NCBI RefSeq assembly: GCF_029193575.1
Contig: NZ_JARGCS010000015.1
Coordinates: 53,816-117,815, forward strand
Length of the DNA: 64,000 bases
Reading direction: 5' to 3'
From: Pseudomonas entomophila
GTDB lineage: Bacteria; Pseudomonadota; Gammaproteobacteria; Pseudomonadales; Pseudomonadaceae
In this document: positions 56,432 to 64,000 of the stretch, one piece after another
Position numbering within the stretch: position 1 is the first letter of the stretch
Layout of the letters: every line of letters starts with the position of its first letter
Program-made: the position numbers and the translations under genes
The notes under the pieces: model-generated
The model's input: the letters and a program-made list of their open reading frames with translations, nothing else
What the model was told of the DNA's origin: nothing
Database searches by the model: none

Positions 56432-57979
56432 TCAGGGCTGCTCAGCCGCCTGGGGCTCCACCGGCACCGGCTTTCCCTTGCCCGCCTCCTGACGCCAGTG
56501 CAAGGCGATCAGGATCAACGTCGGCACCCCCAGCAGGGCCGTGATCAGGAAGAAGTCGTGATAGCCGAACTTCTCCACCATCACCCCTGAATAGCCGCCG
56601 ATCAAGCGCGGCAACAGCAGCATGATCGAGCTCAGCAGCGCGTACTGGGTGGCGGAGAACTTCAGGTTGGTCAGGCTCGACAGGTAGGCGACGAACGCCG
56701 AGGTGGCCATGCCGGAACTGAAGTTGTCCAGCGAGATGGTCACCACCAGCATCTCCAGGTTAGGCCCCATGTCGGCCAGCATCAGGAACAGGATATTGGT
56801 CGCCGCCGAGGCCACGCCGCCGATGAACAGGATCGGCAGGATGCCGAAGCGCACGATCAGCAGGCCGCCGACGCCGGCGCCCACCAGGGTCATGATCAGG
56901 CCGAAGATCTTGCTGACGCTGGCGATCTGGTCCTTGGTGAAGCCCATGTCGATGTAGAACACGTTGGCCATCACGCCCATCACGGTGTCGGACATCCGGT
57001 AGGTGGCGATCAGCCCCAGCAGCAGCAGGGCCTGCCAGCGGTAGCGCACGATGAAGTCGTTGACTGGCGTGAGCACCGGAGCCAGGCCGCGCCGGCCCAT
57101 GGACGAGAGGCACGCCCAAGTCAGCAGTGCGTAGAGGATCAGGCGCAGGAAAGCGCGGTCTTCGAGCAGCAGGTCGAGCACTGTCGCGTCGCCGAACACC
57201 ACGCTGGCCCAGTCGGTATTGAACATCTGGGTGAAGCTGGCGGGTACCGAGACCAGCAGGAGGATCAGCACGAATACCGACACCAGCTGGTGCATCAGGC
57301 CATAGCGCGCCGCCGACAGCTGGGTGCGCAGCGGCACGGGCGGCTCGCGCATCACCAGGGTGGTGAACAGCGCGGGCAGCATCAACACGCCGAACAGCAC
57401 GTAGGTGCCGGTCCAGGCCTTGTGCAGGTAGCTGAAACCGGTGGAGCCGAACCATTCGGCGAAGAACAGGGCGCCCGCGGTGGCGAGCAGGGCGGCGACG
57501 CGGTAGCCGGCCATGTAGCTGGCGGCAAGGGCGGCCTGGCGCTGGTCGTCGGCGATTTCCAGGCGGTAGGCGTCGACGGCGATGTCCTGGGTGGCCGAGG
57601 CGAAGGCCACCAGTACCGCCAGGGCGATCAGCCACGACAGATGCTTCTGCGGGTCGCACAGGCCCATGCCGACCAGCCCGATCACCACCAGCACCTGCGA
57701 CAGCAGCAGCCACGAACGGCGGCGCCCCATGCCGCCAAGCAGGGGCAGGCGCCACTGGTCGAGCAGGGGCGACCAGACCCATTTGAACGCGTAGGCCAGG
57801 CCGATCAGGCTGGCGTAGCCGATGGTCTCGCGGGCCACGCCGGCTTCGCGCAACCACACGGAAAGGGTGGAAAACACCAGCATGTACGGCAGGCCGGCGG
57901 CAAAGCCGAGCAGCAAAAGCACCAGGGTCGACGGGCTGGCATAGGCGGCAAGCGCAGCGCGCCAGGTTTTACGGGGCAT
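56432..57979 (-). CDS. ampG: Muropeptide transporter AmpG
   Basis: A 515-residue MFS permease with 12-14 helices. It imports GlcNAc-anhydroMurNAc peptides from wall turnover for recycling and so controls AmpC induction. The sequence LGFAAGLPYMLVFSTLSVWL and GFTKDQIASVSKIFGL are typical; QDIAVDAYRLEI is a conserved loop. ATG 57979 is preceded by a plausible leader, with an alkyltransferase-like gene upstream on the same strand. Confidence 0.92.
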   Translation of the reverse strand: MPRKTWRAALAAYASPSTLVLLLLGFAAGLPYMLVFSTLSVWLREAGVARETIGYASLIGLAYAFKWVWSPLLDQWRLPLLGGMGRRRSWLLLSQVLVVIGLVGMGLCDPQKHLSWLIALAVLVAFASATQDIAVDAYRLEIADDQRQAALAASYMAGYRVAALLATAGALFFAEWFGSTGFSYLHKAWTGTYVLFGVLMLPALFTTLVMREPPVPLRTQLSAARYGLMHQLVSVFVLILLLVSVPASFTQMFNTDWASVVFGDATVLDLLLEDRAFLRLILYALLTWACLSSMGRRGLAPVLTPVNDFIVRYRWQALLLLGLIATYRMSDTVMGVMANVFYIDMGFTKDQIASVSKIFGLIMTLVGAGVGGLLIVRFGILPILFIGGVASAATNILFLMLADMGPNLEMLVVTISLDNFSSGMATSAFVAYLSSLTNLKFSATQYALLSSIMLLLPRLIGGYSGVMVEKFGYHDFFLITALLGVPTLILIALHWRQEAGKGKPVPVEPQAAEQP

Positions 57980-58022
57980 GGGCCAACATCTGCCTCAAGT
58001 TTGCGAAAACAAAGCGCGCACT

Positions 58023-58376
58023 CTAACCGCTGTGCTCCATTGGGCGCCAGCCATGGCGCGACATATCCACACGATTATTGGCCACATTCACGCCTTCTGC
58101 GCGCAGTCTGGCCCGCTGTTCGTCGCCCGACGGCGTGCCGAGCGCCAGGCTCAGGCGCCCACCGGCGCCCAGCACCCGGTGCCAGGGCAGGCGCGTGTCC
58201 GGCGGCAACTGGCTGAGCGTGCGCCCGACCCAGCGCGCGGCGCGTCCCAGCCCGGCCAGTTCGGCGAGCTGGCCATAGCTCACCACCTTGCCTGAAGGCA
58301 CCTGGCCGAGTACCGAGTACAGCGCCGTTCGTCGGGCCTGGGCATCGTCCTGGGTGTGATCCACTCCCCCCGGCAT
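58023..58376 (-). CDS. Alkyltransferase-like protein (ATL), MGMT family
   Basis: A 117-residue protein with the DNA-binding domain of O6-alkylguanine-DNA alkyltransferase (VPSGKVVSYGQLAELAGLGR). The active-site PCHR of the enzyme is replaced by PWHRVL, so the acceptor cysteine is gone; such ATL proteins bind alkylated guanine and flag it for nucleotide excision repair. ATG 58376 gives MPGGVDHTQDDAQARR; longer reading is unsupported. Confidence 0.88.
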   Translation of the reverse strand: MPGGVDHTQDDAQARRTALYSVLGQVPSGKVVSYGQLAELAGLGRAARWVGRTLSQLPPDTRLPWHRVLGAGGRLSLALGTPSGDEQRARLRAEGVNVANNRVDMSRHGWRPMEHSG

Positions 58377-58529
58377 CAGGCAGTCCCGGGTGTGCGGGTG
58401 AAAACGGACGGGCGGTGCGAGGCAATGAGTATGGAACTCGTCGGCATGGGGTCGGTCTGTCCTTGTTCTGGTCATGGGTATCTGGATAATGCCCGGCTTT
58501 TCACCTCAAACCGAACCCGTACTCTGCTT

Positions 58530-59537
58530 ATGTATTCTAGAGCCTTGCTGTGCCTCCTCGCCGCTTCCCTCAGCACCACCGCCCTGGCCGACACCGTCTG
58601 GATGAAGAACGGTGACCGCCTGACCGGCAAGATCAAGGTGTTCGACGGCGGCAAGCTGCTGCTGGAGACCCCCTACGGCGGCAATATCGCCCTGGACTGG
58701 AAACAGGTGCAAACCCTCGAGAGCGACCAGGAACTGCTGGTCAAGCAGGACACCTACAACGGCGAAAAGGCCAAGTCGCTCAAGGCCGCCGAACCCGGCA
58801 AGGTGACCCTGGCCAACGGCGATGCGCCCAAGACGGTGGAACTGGCGAGCATCGAGCAGATCATGAAGCCGCGCCCACTGGTCGAAGACTTCCTGTGGAA
58901 GGGCAACGTCGACGTGGCCATGGACTACAAGCGCGCCGAGAACAACACCGACGACTACGACATCAGCTTCAAGACCACCGCGCGCCACGGCCGCTGGCGG
59001 CACAACGCCGAGGGCGAGTACAACCGCGAGACCAAGGACGACGTCACCACCACCAACAACTGGAGCGCCGAGTACGCCCTGGACCGTTTCATCACCGAGA
59101 AGTGGTTCTGGCAGGGGCGCCTGGAATACAAGCGCGACCACATTGAAGACCTGGCCCGCCAGCGTACCGTCGGTACCGGCCCGGGCTACCAGTTCTGGGA
59201 TGACGAACTGGGCGCGTTCTCCCTGGGTTCGCTGATCAACCGCACCGATTTCGAGTACCGCGATGGCGGCAAGGACAACTTCTATTCCGCTGCGGTGAAG
59301 TGGGACTACAACCGTTACCTGATCGGCAAGTCGGTGCAGTTCTTCACCAATGGCGAGCTGGGCAAGCCGCTGGGCGGCGTGGCCGATTATTCGCTGGATG
59401 CCGAGGTGGGGCTGCGCTACAAGGTCACCGAGTGGGCGTCACTGAACCTCAAGGCGGAGAAGGACCTGATCAAGGGCACCAACGACAGCGACCTGGACAA
59501 GACGCGGTATACCGCTGGGTTCGGGGTAACCTGGTAG
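58530..59537 (+). CDS. DUF481 outer membrane protein
   Basis: A 335-residue exported protein. ATG 58530 gives the signal peptide MYSRALLCLLAASLSTTALA. Residues about 20-110 form a small all-beta domain (TVWMKNGDRLTGKIKVFDGG), and the rest is a DUF481 beta-barrel with alternating strands, ending in a terminal aromatic (TAGFGVTW) as outer membrane proteins do. E. coli YdiY, salt-induced, belongs here; the role is unknown. Confidence 0.88.
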   Translation: MYSRALLCLLAASLSTTALADTVWMKNGDRLTGKIKVFDGGKLLLETPYGGNIALDWKQVQTLESDQELLVKQDTYNGEKAKSLKAAEPGKVTLANGDAPKTVELASIEQIMKPRPLVEDFLWKGNVDVAMDYKRAENNTDDYDISFKTTARHGRWRHNAEGEYNRETKDDVTTTNNWSAEYALDRFITEKWFWQGRLEYKRDHIEDLARQRTVGTGPGYQFWDDELGAFSLGSLINRTDFEYRDGGKDNFYSAAVKWDYNRYLIGKSVQFFTNGELGKPLGGVADYSLDAEVGLRYKVTEWASLNLKAEKDLIKGTNDSDLDKTRYTAGFGVTW

Positions 59538-59550
59538 GTTGGGTTGGCGG

Positions 59551-59575
59551 TGCGGGCCCTGTCGCGGGGCCCGCA
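59551..59575. repeat. REP-like hairpin after the DUF481 gene
   Basis: TGCGGGCCC (59551-59559) with GGGCCCGCA (59567-59575), loop TGTCGCG. Confidence 0.65.
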
Positions 59576-59601
59576 CAGGCAAGCCAACTGGCAGGGCAGG
59601 G

Positions 59602-59616
59602 TGATAATGATTATCT
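59602..59616 (+). promoter_or_regulatory. Fur box upstream of hugZ
   Basis: TGATAATGATTATCT matches the 7-1-7 Fur consensus TGATAATnATTATCA at all but the last position. It overlaps a -10-like GATAAT (59603-59608) and ends 37 bases before the hugZ start. Confidence 0.8.
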
Positions 59617-59652
59617 TGTCACCCATCCAGACCTTCGCCAGGAGCCCGCTTC

Positions 59653-60384
59653 GTGAGTACCAACGCCATCCGCCCCGCTCGGGAACTGCTGCTCAAGGAG
59701 TACCGCGGCGTGCTCTCGACCCTGTCCAAGTCCATGCCCGGCTTTCCCTTCGGTTCGGTGGTGCCCTACTGCCTGGACGCCGAGGGCCACCCGCTGATCC
59801 TCATCAGTCGCATCGCCCAGCACACCCATAACCTGCAGAAGGACCCCAAGTGCTCGCTGCTGGTCAACGAGCGCGATGCCGAGGACGTCCAGGCCGTCGG
59901 TCGCCTCACGGTCATGGCCGAGGCGCGCAAGCTCAGCGACGAGGCGGCCATCGACGCCGCGGCCGAGCGCTACTACCGCTATTTCCCCGACGCCAGCAAC
60001 TACCACAAGGCCCACGACTTCGACTTCTGGGTGCTGGAGCCGGTGCGCCACCGCTACATCGGCGGTTTTGGCGCGATCCACTGGCTCGACCAGGTGACCC
60101 TCGCCAACCCGTTCGCCGGCAAGGCCGAGGCGAGCATGATCGAGCACATGAACAGCGACCATGCCAATGCCATAGCCCACTACGTCGAGCTGACCGGCTT
60201 GCCGCGAACCGAACCTGCACAGATGGTTGGCATCGACAGCGAAGGCATGCACCTGCGCATTGGCCAGGCGGTGCATTGGCTGCCGTTCCCGAATTCTTGC
60301 AATACGCCGACACAAGTTCGTGAAGCCTTGGTCTTGCTGGCCCGTGCCGACCAATGGCCAGCACCGGCGGCGGCCGAGGGTTGA
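59653..60384 (+). CDS. hugZ: HugZ family heme utilisation protein
   Basis: A 243-residue protein with a split-barrel flavin-reductase-like fold (residues about 10-150; FPFGSVVPYCLDAEG, SRIAQHTHNLQKDPKCSLLV) and a C-terminal DUF2470 domain with the heme-binding region MIEHMNSDHANAIAHY. HugZ proteins degrade heme to release iron. The start is GTG 59653. The Fur box just upstream supports control by iron. Confidence 0.9.
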   Translation: MSTNAIRPARELLLKEYRGVLSTLSKSMPGFPFGSVVPYCLDAEGHPLILISRIAQHTHNLQKDPKCSLLVNERDAEDVQAVGRLTVMAEARKLSDEAAIDAAAERYYRYFPDASNYHKAHDFDFWVLEPVRHRYIGGFGAIHWLDQVTLANPFAGKAEASMIEHMNSDHANAIAHYVELTGLPRTEPAQMVGIDSEGMHLRIGQAVHWLPFPNSCNTPTQVREALVLLARADQWPAPAAAEG

Positions 60385-60449
60385 AATAGCGAGCATACGC
60401 ATCCATGTGGGGTCTTACTGGAAGGTTGTCTTCCGTCGAGGATCCCTTG

Positions 60450-60911
60450 ATGCGTGTTTTCCTACTGCTGTTTCTGATTTTTCCGGTGCTGGAGTTGTTC
60501 GTATTCGTCAAGGTCAGCGCCGCCATCGGTTTCTTCCCGGCGCTGCTGCTGATCATCGCCGGCTCTGCCCTGGGTGTGCTGGTGATGCGCGTTGCCGGGC
60601 TGGCCACCGCCCTGCGTGCCCGTGCAAGCCTGCAACGTGGCGAACTGCCCGCCGAAGACATGTTCCAGGGCCTGATGCTGGCCGTGGGCGGTGGGCTGCT
60701 GTTGCTGCCGGGCTTCATCAGCGACGTGCTGGGCCTGCTTTGCCTGCTGCCGTTCACCCGCCACCTGGTGGCGCGCAAGCTGCGCCAGCGTGCCGAGGAA
60801 CAGTCCCTGCGCCAGCGTGCGTTCCAGGACGAACCGTTCCAGGCCCGCCCGAACGATGCCGGCCATCGTCCGAATGTCATCGAAGGCGAGTACGAACGCC
60901 GTGACCAATAG
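60450..60911 (+). CDS. fxsA: FxsA family membrane protein
   Basis: A 153-residue protein with two helical hairpins (FLLLFLIFPVLELFVFV; FFPALLLIIAGSALGVLVM; later LLLLPGFISDVLGLLCLLP) and a basic, polar C-terminal tail. FxsA was found in E. coli as a suppressor of F exclusion of phage T7. The gene next to groESL is conserved in pseudomonads. ATG 60450 has GAGGA (60439-60443) before it. Confidence 0.9.
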   Translation: MRVFLLLFLIFPVLELFVFVKVSAAIGFFPALLLIIAGSALGVLVMRVAGLATALRARASLQRGELPAEDMFQGLMLAVGGGLLLLPGFISDVLGLLCLLPFTRHLVARKLRQRAEEQSLRQRAFQDEPFQARPNDAGHRPNVIEGEYERRDQ

Positions 60912-60922
60912 CCTTCAAGACG

Positions 60923-60947
60923 GGGCCGCATAGCGGCCCTTTTTTTC
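60923..60947 (+). terminator. Rho-independent terminator of fxsA
   Basis: GGGCCGC (60923-60929), loop ATA, GCGGCCC (60933-60939), eight T. Confidence 0.9.
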
Positions 60948-60986
60948 GGCTGCCGTTCACCCGATGAAAAAAAATCTGTAGCAAGC

Positions 60987-61014
60987 CTTGTAATTGAATA
61001 TGGCGGCCTCATGT
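60987..61014 (+). promoter_or_regulatory. Sigma32-type heat shock promoter of groESL
   Basis: CTTGTAA (60987-60993), 13-base spacer, CCTCATGT (61007-61014), against CTTGAAA and CCCCATnT. The groES start lies about 140 bases on; this long leader is GC-rich with several short inverted repeats. Confidence 0.75.
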
Positions 61015-61161
61015 ATGGGTCACCGCAAGGTTTCCGGTGACTTCACCGGACATGACACACGGGGTTCGCCCAACGCGGGCCCCGACCGGCAACGCCGGAT
61101 AGCCTCAACCCGCCGGTGTCGATACCGGCCGATGAAAACCATAATTTGGGAGAGATCGACA

Positions 61162-61455
61162 ATGAAGCTTCGTCCTCTGCATGACCGCGTCGTCATCCGT
61201 CGCAGCGAAGAAGAATCGAAAACCGCTGGCGGTATCGTCCTGCCGGGTTCGGCCGCTGAAAAACCGAACCGCGGCGAAGTCGTTGCCGTCGGCACCGGCC
61301 GCATCCTGGACAACGGCGAAGTCCGCGCGCTGGCCGTGAAAGTGGGTGACAAAGTGGTTTTCGGCCCTTACTCGGGCAGCAACACCGTGAAAGTCGACGG
61401 CGAAGACCTGCTGGTGATGGCCGAGAACGAAATTCTCGCCGTCATCGAAGGCTGA
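61162..61455 (+). CDS. groES: Co-chaperonin GroES
   Basis: A 97-residue protein that caps the GroEL cavity. Conserved: [18 protein letters not shown] at the start and the mobile loop [23 protein letters not shown] 61162 is preceded by GGGAGAGA (61148-61155). groEL begins 42 bases later. Confidence 0.98.
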   Translation: MKLRPLHDRVVIRRSEEESKTAGGIVLPGSAAEKPNRGEVVAVGTGRILDNGEVRALAVKVGDKVVFGPYSGSNTVKVDGEDLLVMAENEILAVIEG

Positions 61456-61491
61456 TTCCCCCGATTCCCTGCAAAGAATTCCAAGGATTAA

Positions 61492-63138
<1,647 letters not shown>

Positions 63139-63202
63139 GCCACCCTTGCCCTGTGTCTAGTCCTGAAATAGGTTTACACCTGTTCAGGTAGGCCGACAGA
63201 CC

Positions 63203-64000
63203 TCAAAACGCCCGATGCACCGCATCGGGCGTTTTGTTTTTCAGGGCCATATGAGGCCGTTCTGTGTTGTAGATCTGCACTGCCTCGTCAACCATTTGCC
63301 TCGCTTGCTCCAGATCTGCAGGGCTACTCAACAGCAGCTCCATCTTGAGGATTCCGTTGATTCGCTCGGCCAGCGCATTCTGGTAGCAGTCATACCCATC
63401 GGTCATGGAGCACTGAACGCTGTGCCGTTGATGCAGTGACTGGTATAGCGCCGAGCAGTATTGGATGCCTCGATCCGAATGGTGGACTAATGGCTGGCGA
63501 TGACGTCGCTTCCGTAATGCCTGCTTGAAAGCTTGCGCCACCGACTCGGCATGCAGGCTTTCATGGACGTGGTGGCCAACGATTTTCCTGGAGTACGCAT
63601 CCGTGATCAGGCTCAGGTATAGCGGGCCGTTACGTGCAGGCAGGTAAGTAATGTCGGCCACCCAGACGTGTTCCGGCCTTGTCGGAACAATCTGGCTTGG
63701 CCCGGGCTTGAGTAAGTTGGGATGGCGGTAGAAGCGATGAAAGCTTTGTGTTGTCTTGTGGTAGGCCCGCTTAGGCAGTACGAGCAAACGGCGCTCTCCC
63801 AAGACCTGGAACAGCCTATCTCGGCCGACCTGGAATCGTCTGTCAGGTTGGCAATGCAGCAGATAGTGCAGCTTGCGAGTACCCAGACGGGGTTGGCGCA
63901 TTCGGACTTGCTGTACAAACTCAACCACCCGGTCTGCCTGGCGTTCTTTGCCATCAGCGGCTCGGTTGCGTTTGTAGTAAGCCTGTCGACTGATGCCTAG
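63203..64000 (-). CDS. IS3-family transposase OrfB, cut by the window edge
   Basis: At least 265 residues of a DDE transposase, open to the window end on its N-terminal side (LGISRQAYYKRNRAADGKER is readable before the first marked start). Motifs: HTH_21-like MRQPRLGTRKLHYLL, first Asp in VADITYLP, second Asp in HHSDRGIQY, Glu in NALAERINGILK. The C-terminal sequence KTPDAVHRAF is typical. OrfB is normally made by a -1 frameshift from orfA, which is outside the window. Confidence 0.92.
   Translation of the reverse strand, partial: LGISRQAYYKRNRAADGKERQADRVVEFVQQVRMRQPRLGTRKLHYLLHCQPDRRFQVGRDRLFQVLGERRLLVLPKRAYHKTTQSFHRFYRHPNLLKPGPSQIVPTRPEHVWVADITYLPARNGPLYLSLITDAYSRKIVGHHVHESLHAESVAQAFKQALRKRRHRQPLVHHSDRGIQYCSALYQSLHQRHSVQCSMTDGYDCYQNALAERINGILKMELLLSSPADLEQARQMVDEAVQIYNTERPHMALKNKTPDAVHRAF
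63204..63240 (+). terminator. Hairpin at the end of the transposase gene, acting on groEL
   Basis: A perfect 15-bp stem: CAAAACGCCCGATGC (63204-63218) with GCATCGGGCGTTTTG (63222-63236), loop ACC, then TTTT. It overlaps the last transposase codons and faces groEL transcription, 65 bases after its stop. Confidence 0.8.

Larger units (their letters stand above)
63153..64000 (-). mobile_element. IS3-family insertion sequence, right part missing
   Basis: The left edge is estimated near 63153, where TGTGTCTAGTCCTGAAAT starts; IS3 elements begin with TG. The other end and the orfA part lie beyond base 64000, so the terminal repeats and target duplication cannot be confirmed. Confidence 0.75.

Overview
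The window comes from a Pseudomonas of the P. putida type. This rests on the high GC content, on repeated REP elements built around a GCGGGCAAGCCCGC-like core, on near-identical matches to remembered Pseudomonas proteins (MraZ, SspA/SspB, GroEL, FtsZ), and on the gene order: trpS-zapE, rplM-rpsI, petABC, sspAB, lpoA-yraN-SIS-dolP, rnpB, the full dcw cluster, secA-argJ-mutT, groESL. No species can be fixed from the sequence alone.

Layout. 1-6621: a minus-strand operon for a DUF1302 protein, a DUF1329 protein, a YCF48-like beta-propeller and an RND/MMPL exporter cut by the left edge, with a divergent LysR regulator. 6759-12792: zapG-like gene, an alpha/beta hydrolase, trpS with a C-terminal extension, zapE, then a GlxA-type regulator and an aldo/keto reductase on the minus strand. 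13054-17923: ribosomal proteins L13 and S9, the cytochrome bc1 complex, sspA and sspB. 17976-21698: a minus-strand envelope group (small lipoprotein, dolP, SIS protein, yraN, lpoA) divergent from rsmI. 22826-23185: RNase P RNA. 23386-41276: a complete division and cell wall cluster, mraZ to ftsZ, then lpxC, mostly with overlapping or touching reading frames, headed by a promoter and a four-repeat MraZ operator.

41340-43026 is the clearest foreign segment. It is AT-rich, lies between the lpxC terminator and the convergent dciA gene, and carries an orphan hcp (type VI secretion tube protein), a DUF4225 protein with a glycine-rich hydrophobic core, and a small three-helix membrane protein, all overlapping. 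This looks like a type VI cargo effector with its immunity protein and is the best candidate for an undescribed system.

43107-61455 returns to core genes: dciA, secA, argJ, a glutathione transferase, mutT fused to a ThiE-like domain, a cobalamin adenosyltransferase, an orphan histidine kinase, a PanE-like reductase, yajQ, an MscS channel, an MdfA-like transporter broken by a frameshift, ampG, an alkyltransferase-like protein, a DUF481 outer membrane protein, hugZ behind a near-perfect Fur box, fxsA and groESL behind a sigma32-type promoter. An IS3-family element begins just behind groEL and runs off the right edge. REP elements sit in many of the intergenic gaps from 43.6 kb on.
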